Assembly (NCBI RefSeq): GCF_003100395.1
Contig: NZ_CP029210.1
Location: forward strand, 434,001 to 498,000
Source of the DNA: Aquabacterium olei
Lineage (GTDB): Bacteria > Pseudomonadota > Gammaproteobacteria > Burkholderiales > Burkholderiaceae_C
Direction of reading: 5' to 3'
Length of the DNA: 64,000 nt
A program made the translations under genes and the position numbers. Shown in pieces: positions 8,788 to 17,159 of the stretch. Under the pieces are notes generated by a model, which saw nothing but the letters and a program-made list of their open reading frames with translations, ran no database searches and had not been told where the DNA came from. Each line of letters starts with the position of its first letter. Position 1 is the first letter of the stretch.

Positions 8788-11055
8788 TCAGAAGCGCGTG
8801 CCGACGGTGAACTTGATCGAGCGGCCTTCGCCCAGCACGGAGAAGCCCGGATAGAGCATGTCGCCGTAGGTACGGTTGGCCAGGTTGGTCACGTTCAGCT
8901 GGGCATAGGTGTCCTGAGTGAATTTGTACTCGGCCATCGCGTCGACCACGGTGTAGCCACCGGCCTTTGCGGTGGCCGAGGCCGCACCGGTGCTGCCCGT
9001 CAGCGGACGGTTCTCAGATGCACCACGCACGCCGGCTGCCACACGGAACTTCGGCATGGCTTGCCAGCTCAGCCAGGTTGCGCCGGTATGGCGAGGTGTG
9101 AGGCCCACGCGTTGCCCCACGCCGGCGCCTGCCGAGCCGGCCCGGTCGATCTTCGCTTCAGGGATGTAGGCGTACGAGAAGTACACCTCCACGTCTTTGG
9201 CCAGACGGCCCACGACGTCCACCTCCAGGCCGCGCGAATGGCGCTTGCCGGACAGCGTGTAGGCGCTGGTCGCGAAGTCGATGTCGGTGGTGCGTTCGTT
9301 GAACTTCTCCGTGCGGAACAGCGCAAAGCGGGTCGACAGGTCGCCGTTGAGCCAGTCCAGCTTGGCGCCCACTTCGATGTTGCGGCTCTTTTCGGCCGGC
9401 GTGTTGGAGTTCAGCGCGGTGGTGAACTGGTAGGTGTCGGCGGCGGTGTTGAACGACGAGCTGTGCGACAGATGGAACGAGGACTCGGACGTCGGCTGAT
9501 ACAGCAGGCCGACGCGGTGGCTCCACAGCGAGCTGTATTTCAGGTGGGTCAGTGAAGTGGCTGTCGGGGTCAGCGAGGGCGATGCGTTGGTGCCGAAGGT
9601 GAGCGACTGCGTCGTGGTCTCGAAGCGGTCCCAACGAACGCCACCCAGCACCTTCCAGTGATCGGCAATCTGGATCAGATCCTGCGCGTACGCGCCCAGT
9701 GCCCAGCCTGCATAGCTGGACGTCTCGCGCCACAGCGGGCGGTTTCCGGTGCCTGTCAGGTCCGCTTCATTGTTCGGATTGCCTACAGTGGCAACCGGGC
9801 GGGTGCCCAGCACATTGCGAGCGCCGTTGTTGGAGTAGCGGGTGGCCTGTTCGGCAGACAGGTCAACACCGGCGAGCACTTCGTGCCTCATGCCGAGCAA
9901 CGTCAGCTTGTTGCTGAAATCGCTCTGGAGGTAAGTGCCGTTGTAGATGTCTCGGCGGGGGGTCAGGCCCCCACGTGTGATGGACGTGCTGCCGTCGATG
10001 TTTGCCTGAGTGGTGCCGGTGCCGAAGGTCGCCGTTGTGCTCCATTGACCGCGCATGAATTCACCCGAGCGGAACTGCGTGCGCAGTTCGGCATCTCCGC
10101 CGAAGCGGTGCACGTGAGACGCCGACACATACGTGGCTTCGCCTTTGAGGAAGTCACCGCTCGTGCCGTAATAGCTGTTGGGGTCGATGTTCTTGGGAAC
10201 CTGGCCACCCACATACCGGAATCCGTTGAGCGGCTTGTTGTCGACGTTCAGGTAGAACAGGCCGACTGTGAACTCATCCGCCGTGCCGATGCCCCAACTG
10301 TAGGTGGGAGCGACGCCATACTTTTTCACTTTTGCGCCGTAGTTGTCGGCGGTGGTCACCATGGCATTGATGCGCAGCGCGGCGTTCTCGTCCGTGCGCT
10401 TGTTCAGATCAACGGTGGTGCGCAGGTAGTCGCCTGTGCCAATGGTGGTCGTCAGATCGGTCTGGTCGGCCAGCATCGGCTTTTTCGTGACCTGGTTGAC
10501 CACCCCCCCCGTCGAGCCGCGCCCGAAGATCATCGAAGCCGAGCCGCGCATCACTTCAATGCGGTCGTAGTTGAAGGTGTCGCGGTCGTACTGCGAGGGA
10601 TCCTTCATGCCGTCGATCAGCAGGTCGCCGACGGTGGCCACCGGGAAGCCGCGCATGCGGATGTCCTGGTCGGTGCCGTTCTCAGTGGCGGCGAAGGTGA
10701 TGCCGGCCGTGTAGTGCAGCGCCTGTTTCAACGTGTCGAGTTTCACGTCGTCGATCAGCTTTTCCGTCATCACGGTGATCGACTGCGGGATGTCGCGGAT
10801 CGCCTGCTTCCCCTTGCCGATGTTGGTCGTGACGGTCTGCAGGTTCTCCTTCGATGGCGCTGCCTGCTGCTTGGCCGCCTTGACGCCCACAGCGGGCAGG
10901 GTCTGGCTGGCCGCCGGTTCGTTCTGCGCCATCACCGGCGCAGCCAGCAGACTCAGCCCCATGCCGGCGGCCAGTGCGCCCAGCGGCAGTGTGGCGGGAA
11001 CAGAACGGGACGCGGCCGACTGAGGGCGGGCCACACGGGTACGACGTTGGGACAT
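8788..11055 (-). CDS. TonB-dependent catecholate-type siderophore receptor (Fiu-like)
   Basis: A 755-residue outer-membrane receptor. A long signal peptide ends near residue 43 (PVMAQ), followed by the plug domain ('DIPQSITVMTEKLIDD', 'RMRGFPVATVGDLLIDG', 'FGRGSTGGVVNQVTKKP') and a 22-strand barrel ending in Phe. The sequence and the downstream piuC resemble the Fiu-YbiX pair for monomeric catechols. It heads an operon of five genes with gaps of 12, 34, -1 and 19 bp. A Fur-box-like site is centred about 130 bp upstream. The start at 11055 is set by the signal peptide; the frame is open further upstream but lacks a ribosome site. Substrate assignment is by family resemblance. Confidence 0.9.
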   Translation of the reverse strand: MSQRRTRVARPQSAASRSVPATLPLGALAAGMGLSLLAAPVMAQNEPAASQTLPAVGVKAAKQQAAPSKENLQTVTTNIGKGKQAIRDIPQSITVMTEKLIDDVKLDTLKQALHYTAGITFAATENGTDQDIRMRGFPVATVGDLLIDGMKDPSQYDRDTFNYDRIEVMRGSASMIFGRGSTGGVVNQVTKKPMLADQTDLTTTIGTGDYLRTTVDLNKRTDENAALRINAMVTTADNYGAKVKKYGVAPTYSWGIGTADEFTVGLFYLNVDNKPLNGFRYVGGQVPKNIDPNSYYGTSGDFLKGEATYVSASHVHRFGGDAELRTQFRSGEFMRGQWSTTATFGTGTTQANIDGSTSITRGGLTPRRDIYNGTYLQSDFSNKLTLLGMRHEVLAGVDLSAEQATRYSNNGARNVLGTRPVATVGNPNNEADLTGTGNRPLWRETSSYAGWALGAYAQDLIQIADHWKVLGGVRWDRFETTTQSLTFGTNASPSLTPTATSLTHLKYSSLWSHRVGLLYQPTSESSFHLSHSSSFNTAADTYQFTTALNSNTPAEKSRNIEVGAKLDWLNGDLSTRFALFRTEKFNERTTDIDFATSAYTLSGKRHSRGLEVDVVGRLAKDVEVYFSYAYIPEAKIDRAGSAGAGVGQRVGLTPRHTGATWLSWQAMPKFRVAAGVRGASENRPLTGSTGAASATAKAGGYTVVDAMAEYKFTQDTYAQLNVTNLANRTYGDMLYPGFSVLGEGRSIKFTVGTRF

Positions 11056-11172
11056 GGTCAGGAAGCTCCAGAGGGCAGGGGGCCTAGCAAGGCAGGCCTG
11101 ATTTGCCGGGCTCCGGGTGGCTGGCTGGTCCTGTTGCAGGATGGCTGGCGTACGAGAGGAACCGGTGAGTTT

Positions 11173-11194
11173 GCAAATGATAACGATTCGCAAT
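11173..11194 (-). promoter_or_regulatory. Fur box upstream of the siderophore-receptor operon
   Basis: GCAAATGATAACGATTCGCA lies 118-139 bp before the receptor start. It shows the AATGATAA-CGATT core of a Fur 19-mer with inverted arms (TTGCAAA on one side, TTCGCAA on the other). Read on the minus strand it contains TATCAT, which could be the -10 element, so Fur-Fe2+ would block transcription. Confidence 0.75.
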
Positions 11195-11423
11195 ACAACT
11201 TGACTCGTAAACCCGACCATCCGACCCGGGGAGTGACACATTGCCGCCACACTTCCGCGGGCTGCAGACAAAAAAATGCGCTGACCCACGCCGTTTCGCA
11301 CACGGATCCGTCAGCCCCACTTGCCCCAGGATCCAGATGTCCCCACACCGGTGCGGTCGTCCTGCCAGACAACGCGCTCCTTGCGAGACGGCGCTGAATT
11401 GGTCAGCGCATGGAAGTGACTTT

Positions 11424-11448
11424 ATTGCAAACGATTCTCATTTGCAAT
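11424..11448. promoter_or_regulatory. Fur box between receptor operon and bacterioferritin gene
   Basis: Perfect 8-bp arms ATTGCAAA and TTTGCAAT flank ACGATTCTC, giving a 25-bp near-palindrome with a Fur-like core. It ends 104 bp before the bacterioferritin start and is 230 bp from the first Fur box. It may act on the bacterioferritin gene or as a second site for the receptor operon. Confidence 0.7.
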
Positions 11449-11552
11449 ACCCCGTGCGGGACGTGGCTGATGTACGTCAATGCCGGACCCGGTTGGCGTG
11501 ACGCCACATGGCTTCACGGCATCATGGCGGCGTTTGCACCATTGGAGTTCCC

Positions 11553-12020
11553 ATGCATGGCTCACCCGCCGTGCTGGTGGCGCTGAATGCCTTGCTCGTT
11601 GACGAGCTGGCTGCGCGCGACCAGTATTTCATCCACTCCCGCATGCTGGCGGAGTGGGGTTTCGAGAAGATCGCCGCCCGCATCGCCCACGAGATGGAGG
11701 ACGAGACGGGCCACGCCGACGCGCTGATCCGCCGCATCCTGATGCTGGGCGGGCACCCGGACATGAAGCCCTCGACGCTGACCATCGGCCACGATCTGCC
11801 GGAGATCCTCGCCAACGACCTGGCGGTCGAGATTTCGGTGACGGCCCACCTGCGCGAGGTGATGGCGCTGTGCGAGCGCGAGCGTGACTTCGTCACCCGC
11901 GACATCCTGCTGCCCATGCTGATCGACACCGAGGAAGACCACGCCCACTGGCTGTCGCAGCAACTCAACCTCATCCGCCTGATGGGGCTGCCGAACTACC
12001 TGCAGAGCCAGCTCGTCTGA
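11553..12020 (+). CDS. bfr: Bacterioferritin-like iron storage protein lacking the haem-ligand Met
   Basis: A 155-residue four-helix ferritin. The ferroxidase-centre residues line up with E. coli Bfr: E18, Y25, E51, H54, E93 (E94 in E. coli), E127 and H130. The residue equivalent to Met52, which ligates the inter-subunit haem in Bfr, is Thr52 here (EDETGHAD in place of DEMKHAD). So iron oxidation should be intact while haem binding is doubtful, as in haem-free FtnA-type partners known in some bacteria. A GGAG ribosome site precedes the ATG. It converges with terC. Confidence 0.9.
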   Translation: MHGSPAVLVALNALLVDELAARDQYFIHSRMLAEWGFEKIAARIAHEMEDETGHADALIRRILMLGGHPDMKPSTLTIGHDLPEILANDLAVEISVTAHLREVMALCERERDFVTRDILLPMLIDTEEDHAHWLSQQLNLIRLMGLPNYLQSQLV

Positions 12021-12076
12021 GCCGGCTCGAGCGAGGCGCCGCGGGATGCGGACGCCTTGCACGCGCAACCCTCACC

Positions 12077-13060
12077 TCACGACTGCGGCGTGCCGGTGGC
12101 CGTCTTGCTGCCACCGATGCGGGGCGCCGTCTTCACGCTCCAGATCATCGTGATGGCCAGGATGCCGACCACGACGCCGAGCGACACCAGCACCGGGATC
12201 TTGTAGAGGTCGATCAGCATCATCTTGGTGCCGATGAAGACCAGGACCACGGCCAGGCCGTAACTGAGCAGGTGGAATTTGGCAGCCATGGCAGCCAACA
12301 GGAAGTACATCGCGCGCAGCCCCAGGATGGCCAGGATGTTCGACGTCAGCACGATGAACGGGTCGGTGGTGATCGCGTAGATGGCCGGGATGGAGTCGAC
12401 CGCAAAAATGACGTCGGTCAGGCCCACCAGCGCGACGACCAGCATCAGCGGCGTGGCGATGCGCTTGCCGCGCTGCACCGTCCAGAAGCGTTCGCCGTCA
12501 AACCGCTCGCTCACCGGCAGCACCCGGCGCAGCAGCTTGAGCGCCGGGTTGTCTTCCAGGCTCGACTCCTTGTCCGCGGCCCACCACATCTTCACGCCGG
12601 TGAGGAACAGGAAGGCGCCGAACACATACAGGATCCAGTGGAACTGGCTGATGAGCCAGCCGCCCACGAGGATCATCACGGTGCGCAGCACGATCGCGCC
12701 GATGATGCCGATCATCAGCACCCGCTTCTGGTAGGCCGGCGGCACCGCGAAGTAGGTGAAGATCATCAGGAACACGAAGATGTTGTCGACCGCCAGCGAC
12801 TTCTCGATCAGGTAGCCCGTGAGGAACTCGAGGGCCTTGGTGTTGGCCACCGCGGTGCCCTGTTCCTGCTGGAAGGCCCACCACAGCAGGCCGTTGAAGG
12901 CAAGGCTGATGGCCACCCAGATGGCCGACCAGCGCAGTGCTTCGGGCACGGTCACTTCGTGCGCACCCTGCTTCTTGAGGACGACGAAGTCGACGAACAG
13001 GGCCACCAGCACGATGGCGGCAAAGACGAACCACAGCCACAAGGGCGCAAGCGTGAGCAT
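12077..13060 (-). CDS. TerC/Alx-family integral membrane protein, probable Mn2+ exporter
   Basis: A 327-residue protein with about nine hydrophobic helices. TerC-family acidic motifs are visible: 'VALFVDFVVL' near the N-terminus, 'SLAVDNIFVFLMI', and 'TDVIFAVDSIPAI' in the second half. E. coli Alx of this family exports manganese. The ATG at 13060 is preferred because GGAGA sits 7 nt upstream; an in-frame ATG six codons earlier would leave that Shine-Dalgarno inside the gene. A yybP-ykoY riboswitch directly upstream supports a manganese role over the older tellurite label. Confidence 0.88.
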   Translation of the reverse strand: MLTLAPLWLWFVFAAIVLVALFVDFVVLKKQGAHEVTVPEALRWSAIWVAISLAFNGLLWWAFQQEQGTAVANTKALEFLTGYLIEKSLAVDNIFVFLMIFTYFAVPPAYQKRVLMIGIIGAIVLRTVMILVGGWLISQFHWILYVFGAFLFLTGVKMWWAADKESSLEDNPALKLLRRVLPVSERFDGERFWTVQRGKRIATPLMLVVALVGLTDVIFAVDSIPAIYAITTDPFIVLTSNILAILGLRAMYFLLAAMAAKFHLLSYGLAVVLVFIGTKMMLIDLYKIPVLVSLGVVVGILAITMIWSVKTAPRIGGSKTATGTPQS

Positions 13061-13105
13061 GTTTTCTCCGGTGATCAAAGGGTGCCAGAAAGCACGGGTT
13101 GGTCA

Positions 13106-13240
13106 CCGGAAGGTCTTGCCAGAGACGGGGCAGCAGGGCGCTGCGCCGGGCCTCTCGTGGAACCCGGGTGGATGCCGGGCGGCTCCACCGTGTTGACGGG
13201 GTGTCACCACGGCTTGCGCCGTGCGCTACTCCCCTTCCGG
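13106..13240 (-). ncRNA. yybP-ykoY family Mn2+-sensing riboswitch
   Basis: Read on the minus strand, the element starts with CCGGAAGGGGAGTAGC and ends with CAAGACCTTCCGG. CCGGAAGG (13240-13233) pairs with CCTTCCGG (13113-13106) to form P1. The conserved GGGGAGTAGC, the internal GTCAACACGG, a GGAGCCGCCCGG stem and the 3' AAGACC loop are all in the order expected for this riboswitch class, which binds Mn2+ and controls mntP, alx and P-type ATPases. It ends 45 nt before the terC start codon, so Mn2+ probably opens the ribosome site or promotes read-through. Confidence 0.88.
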
Positions 13241-13316
13241 ATTGCCGAAGTGTAGCGAGGCCCGGCAAAACCGCTCCGTAAAGATGGGTATCCAGAGCGA
13301 GAGCGGTGAATTCAAC

Positions 13317-13341
13317 ATTGCAAATGAGAATCGTTCGCATT
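13317..13341 (+). promoter_or_regulatory. Fur box upstream of the DUF2325 gene
   Basis: ATTGCAAATGAGAATCGTTC continues to CGCATT, with a Fur core (AATGAGAATCGTT) and inverted ends ATTGCAAA/TTCGCATT. It ends 25 bp before the ATG of the DUF2325 gene, where a repressor would cover the promoter. It is close in sequence to the site at 11424-11448. Confidence 0.72.
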
Positions 13342-13366
13342 AAAGTGCGGCCAAAAGGAGCCTCTC

Positions 13367-14668
13367 ATGTGCGATGCCTCTCGCCGCCTCTTCGACTTTC
13401 TCTCGCCCCGTTTGCCTGAACCGGCCTCCGCGTTGAGCGCGCCCGTGGCGGGGTGTTCGCCCGGGCCGGACGGTGATCGAGGGTCGCGGCGCCAGCGAAT
13501 CTGGGAGCTTGAAGCGACGGCGCATTGCCCGGTGGTCGGTGTGTGCCTGCCCATTCCGACGTTGCACCAGCTCGCCGAGCGGCTGCTGCCCCGCGGCGCC
13601 TGGGCCGACGAGTACGAGCTGCATTGCATGGTGGTGAGTGCGTGTCGCCAGCGCGGACCGATGGCCGAGGCGGTGCAGAAGGATCTGGACCGTCGCCACC
13701 AGCTGGCCATCAAGCAGGCGGCGCGGTGCAAGGACGCCGATGCGCTCGCGGCCTGGTGGCGCGAGGCCTGCGCCGGCCCGCGCCTCGGGGAGGCGTTGTG
13801 GGCCACGCTGACGCACCCACGCTGCGGTCCCGATCTGGCCTACAAGGTGCTGGGTTTCGTGCACATGGTTCAGCATCAGGTGGGCGCTGCCACGCGGGTG
13901 GATCAGGCGCGGTTCGACGCCCTGCAGGCGGCGCACGCCACGCTGCAGCGGGCGCATCAGGCGGCACAGGCGCGGCTGCAGGAACAATCGGATCGGCAGG
14001 GCCGGCGCATCGATGCACTCGAGCAGACGGTGCTGCGTCTTCGCGCCGATCTGATCTCGCGGGACACCGAGTTGGCGCAGTTGCGCGAGGAACGCGACCG
14101 GCTGGCTGCGGCGCAGCCCGACCTGCCTGCCCGGGAGGCCTTGCTGCGCGAGCGCCAGGCACAGACCGAGCGCCTGCAGGCCCTGCAGCGCCAGGTTCAT
14201 CGCCTGAGCGAACAGGCTCAGAGATTGAGCGAGCGCGCCCTCGCAGCCGAGGCCCAGCGCGCCGACGCCTTCCCGCCGCAGCCTGATGAGCACGATGGGC
14301 GTGCGGTCGCCTCGCCGCTGCACTGGGTGCCGCGGGCGGCCTTGATCGACCGGGCCGTGCTGTGCGTGGGCGGCCGTCCGGCCAGCGTGCCGGCCTACCG
14401 CGAGCTGGTGGAGCAGACCGGGGGGCGCTTTCTGCACCATGACGGCGGCGACGAGGACAACCCCCAGCGGCTGGACGCCACCCTCGCTGCCGCGGACCTG
14501 GTGGTCTGCCAGACCGGTTGCATCAGCCATGGCGCCTACTGGCGCGTGAAAGCGCACTGCAAGCGGACCGGCAAGCCCTGTCTGTTCGTCGACACGCCGA
14601 GCCGCGCCGCCCTGGCCCGGGCGCTGGAAGCCGCTTGCACCGACGCCAAGACCCCGCAGGCAACATGA
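13367..14668 (+). CDS. DUF2325 protein with central coiled coil, Fur-box associated
   Basis: The 433-residue protein has an N-terminal helical part, a long predicted coiled coil (about residues 180-300, rich in Leu, Gln, Arg, Glu heptads) and a C-terminal DUF2325 domain from about 325. That domain shows 'AVLCVGGRP', 'HHDGGDED' and 'CQTGCISHGAYWRVK...CKRTGKPC', a Cys/His-rich pattern compatible with metal binding. AAGGAG lies 6 nt before the ATG. A Fur-like site just upstream suggests iron-starvation expression. DUF2325 has no assigned function; a role in iron or metal response is inference from position. Confidence 0.85.
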   Translation: MCDASRRLFDFLSPRLPEPASALSAPVAGCSPGPDGDRGSRRQRIWELEATAHCPVVGVCLPIPTLHQLAERLLPRGAWADEYELHCMVVSACRQRGPMAEAVQKDLDRRHQLAIKQAARCKDADALAAWWREACAGPRLGEALWATLTHPRCGPDLAYKVLGFVHMVQHQVGAATRVDQARFDALQAAHATLQRAHQAAQARLQEQSDRQGRRIDALEQTVLRLRADLISRDTELAQLREERDRLAAAQPDLPAREALLRERQAQTERLQALQRQVHRLSEQAQRLSERALAAEAQRADAFPPQPDEHDGRAVASPLHWVPRAALIDRAVLCVGGRPASVPAYRELVEQTGGRFLHHDGGDEDNPQRLDATLAAADLVVCQTGCISHGAYWRVKAHCKRTGKPCLFVDTPSRAALARALEAACTDAKTPQAT

Positions 14669-14674
14669 CGCGCT

Positions 14675-14697
14675 TGCGATGAGAATGATTCGTATTT
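14675..14697 (+). promoter_or_regulatory. Fur box upstream of small ORF and second siderophore receptor
   Basis: TGCGATGAGAATGATTCGTA contains GATGAGAATGATTCG, close to the Fur consensus half-sites. It starts 7 bp after the DUF2325 stop and lies about 80 bp before the small ORF and 310 bp before the receptor. Confidence 0.65.
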
Positions 14698-14778
14698 ATA
14701 TTTCAACCCCGTCGATGCCAGCCAGCTGCCGCCAGCCGGTCAACGCGTTCTGCCCGATGCCGGGCCCTGGAGCCGTTC

Positions 14779-14934
14779 ATGCCGCGCCCCTCTGATCGCC
14801 GTCTGCGTTCTGCGCCACTTCCCCTGCGGCCCGGCCGACTGGCCCCGTGGGCCGAGTCGGCTCGGTTCTGGCTGCCTTTCGCGGCCGTGGTGCTGACCGT
14901 CTGGTTCACGGTGCCGGTGAGCGGGGCGGCCTGA
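14779..14934 (+). CDS. Putative 51-residue single-pass membrane protein
   Basis: An ATG with GGAG 6 nt upstream opens a 51-codon frame: a basic N-terminal half (PRPSDRRLRS, RPGRLAPW) followed by one hydrophobic helix (FWLPFAAVVLTVWFTVPV) and a short end. Third codon positions are mostly G or C, as in real genes here. It sits between a Fur box and a siderophore receptor, so it could be an iron-regulated small protein. No family recognised; a fortuitous ORF in a 337-bp gap is possible. Confidence 0.45.
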   Translation: MPRPSDRRLRSAPLPLRPGRLAPWAESARFWLPFAAVVLTVWFTVPVSGAA

Positions 14935-15005
14935 GCTACCAGGGCGCACATCGGGTGCCTTGCCACCCGGCCGTTGCCTGCGGGCCGGCCTCACCGTGCT
15001 GTGCC

Positions 15006-17147
15006 ATGTCTGCCATCCTGCTTCGCCGCGTTGCGGCGGCTCCCTCCCTGCTCGTGCTGAGCGGGCTCATCACCGCCATCCCGGCCACCGCCTGGGCGCA
15101 AAGCCCCGAGCCCGCTGTCGACAGCGTGCAGGGGGTGTCCGTCACCGCCCGCAAGGAGGAGGCGCCCACCGAGGGGCGCGCCTCCTACCGGGCCGGCCGC
15201 TCGCGCACGGCCACCGGGCTGGCACTCACCCCGCGTGAAACACCGCAGGCCATCAGCACCATCACCCGCAGCCAGCTGGATGACTTCGGGCTCGGCACGG
15301 TCAACGATGCCCTGGCGTTTGCGCCGGGCGTGACGGTGGAGCGCGTCGAAACCGATCGCACCTACTACTCGGCGCGCGGCTTCGACATCGACAACTTTCA
15401 GCTCGATGGGATCGGCCTGCCGTTCACGAACGGGGCCCAATGGGGCGAGGTCGACACCATCGTGTACGACCGCATCGACGTGCTGCGCGGGGCCAATGGT
15501 CTGCTGACGGGCACGGGGCTGCCATCGGCCACGATCAACTTCGTGCGCAAGAAGCCGACGTCGGCCTTCCAGGCCTCGGGCGGGCTCACGCTCGGGTCGT
15601 GGAACAAGGTTCGGCTGGAGGGCGATGTGTCGGGTGCGCTGAATGCCGACGGGTCTGTGCGTGGGCGCCTGGTCGGTGCAGCCCAGGACAGCGACAGCTA
15701 CCTCGACCGCCATGGCAAGCGCCTGTACACGCTGTATGGCGCCGTCGACATCGACCTGAGCCGTCACACCACCCTCTCGCTCGGCTGGCTGGAGCGTGAG
15801 AGCCGCGCCCGCAGCCCCTTCTGGGGCGCGCTGCCGATGAACGACACCAACGGCACGCAGACCGACTACGACGTGTCGACGAACACGGCCGCCGACTGGA
15901 CCTGGTGGAACAACAAGGAGCGGCGACTGACCGCTGAACTGAGCCACGACTTCGGCCAGGGCTGGCAGCTGCGCACCGGGCTGACCCACCGCAGCAACAA
16001 GTCGGATTCGGAGCTGCTGTACGTGTTCGGCACGCCGGTACAGGGCAGCGCTGCCGGGCTGTATGGCTACCCGTCGGCCTTCCGTGGCGACTACACGCAG
16101 GACCTGCTGCATGTGCAGGCCAGCGGGCCGTTCTCGCTGGCGGGGCGCCAGCACGAAGCGGTGGTTGGCGCCAACTGGGCGAAGGAAGATGCGACCGAGC
16201 AATCGGGCTATGCGAGCTATGCCGGTTCGCGTTTCACGGACCTGGGGGCGATGCTGGACAACTGGGATGGTCGCTTCGCGAAGCCGGCGATGGACGCGAG
16301 CTTTGCCGGCTCGTCCTTCGATCTGGAGCGCCAGGGCGTGTATGGCGCTGCGCGCTTCAGCCTGAGCGACGCGGTGAAGCTGATCACCGGGGCGCAACTG
16401 CTGCACATCCGTTCAAGCGGCCTCAGCTATGGCGTGCCCCATGTCTACGACGCGACGCGGCTGACGCCCTACCTGGGCGCCGTGTGGACCCTGACCCCGG
16501 CGCTGTCGGCCTATGCAAGCCACACGCAGATCTACAAGCCTCAGACCGAGGTGAACGCCGATGGCAAGCCACTGGCGCCCGTGCGCGGCACCAACGCCGA
16601 AGTGGGGCTGAAGGCCGACCTGCTGGATCGCAAGCTGAGCCTGCTGGCGGCCGTGTTCCGGACGCGTCAGGACGGCCTCGCGGGTGACGCGACCTGGGTG
16701 GAGGGGCGCAATGTGTATTCAGCCACCGATGCGCGGAGCCAGGGCATCGAGCTGGAAGCCACCGGGCGCGTGGCCGAGGGTGTGGAATTGAGCGCCAGCC
16801 TCACACACACGGACATCGAAGATGCCGATGGCCAGGACACGCGCACCTTTCTGCCGCGCGACACGGCGCGGGTGAGCGTGCGCTACGCCGCCACCGGCAG
16901 GCTGAGCACCACCGCGGCCCTGCGCTGGCAGTCGGCTATTTACCGCGACATCGGCGGCGTGCGCGCCACGCAGGACAGCCATGCGCTGCTGGATGTCGGC
17001 GCCAGCTACCAGATCGACAAGCACTGGAAGGTCTCGGCGCAGATCCGCAACCTCACCGACCAGAAATACATCAACAGCCTCTACTGGGATCAGGCCTTCT
17101 ACGGCGCACCGCGCCACGGCCAGGTCAGTGTGAACTGGACGTACTGA
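15006..17147 (+). CDS. TonB-dependent siderophore receptor, FhuE/FpvA-like
   Basis: A 713-residue outer-membrane receptor with signal peptide 1-31 (ATAWAQ), a TonB-box-like 'QGVSVTARKEE' and a plug with 'LTPRETPQAISTITRSQLDD', 'YYSARGFDIDNFQLDG' and 'VLRGANGLLTGTGLPSATIN'. It ends in the barrel signature 'GQVSVNWTY'. These plug sequences are typical of hydroxamate/pyoverdine-type receptors such as FhuE. It is monocistronic apart from the small ORF upstream. The start at 15006 is set by the signal peptide. The exact siderophore cannot be called from sequence. Confidence 0.9.
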   Translation: MSAILLRRVAAAPSLLVLSGLITAIPATAWAQSPEPAVDSVQGVSVTARKEEAPTEGRASYRAGRSRTATGLALTPRETPQAISTITRSQLDDFGLGTVNDALAFAPGVTVERVETDRTYYSARGFDIDNFQLDGIGLPFTNGAQWGEVDTIVYDRIDVLRGANGLLTGTGLPSATINFVRKKPTSAFQASGGLTLGSWNKVRLEGDVSGALNADGSVRGRLVGAAQDSDSYLDRHGKRLYTLYGAVDIDLSRHTTLSLGWLERESRARSPFWGALPMNDTNGTQTDYDVSTNTAADWTWWNNKERRLTAELSHDFGQGWQLRTGLTHRSNKSDSELLYVFGTPVQGSAAGLYGYPSAFRGDYTQDLLHVQASGPFSLAGRQHEAVVGANWAKEDATEQSGYASYAGSRFTDLGAMLDNWDGRFAKPAMDASFAGSSFDLERQGVYGAARFSLSDAVKLITGAQLLHIRSSGLSYGVPHVYDATRLTPYLGAVWTLTPALSAYASHTQIYKPQTEVNADGKPLAPVRGTNAEVGLKADLLDRKLSLLAAVFRTRQDGLAGDATWVEGRNVYSATDARSQGIELEATGRVAEGVELSASLTHTDIEDADGQDTRTFLPRDTARVSVRYAATGRLSTTAALRWQSAIYRDIGGVRATQDSHALLDVGASYQIDKHWKVSAQIRNLTDQKYINSLYWDQAFYGAPRHGQVSVNWTY

Positions 17148-17159
17148 ACGGCGTCGGCA

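Noticed and set aside
9658..11397. A 579-codon plus-strand frame
   Set aside because: Antisense to the siderophore receptor and without any recognisable motif.
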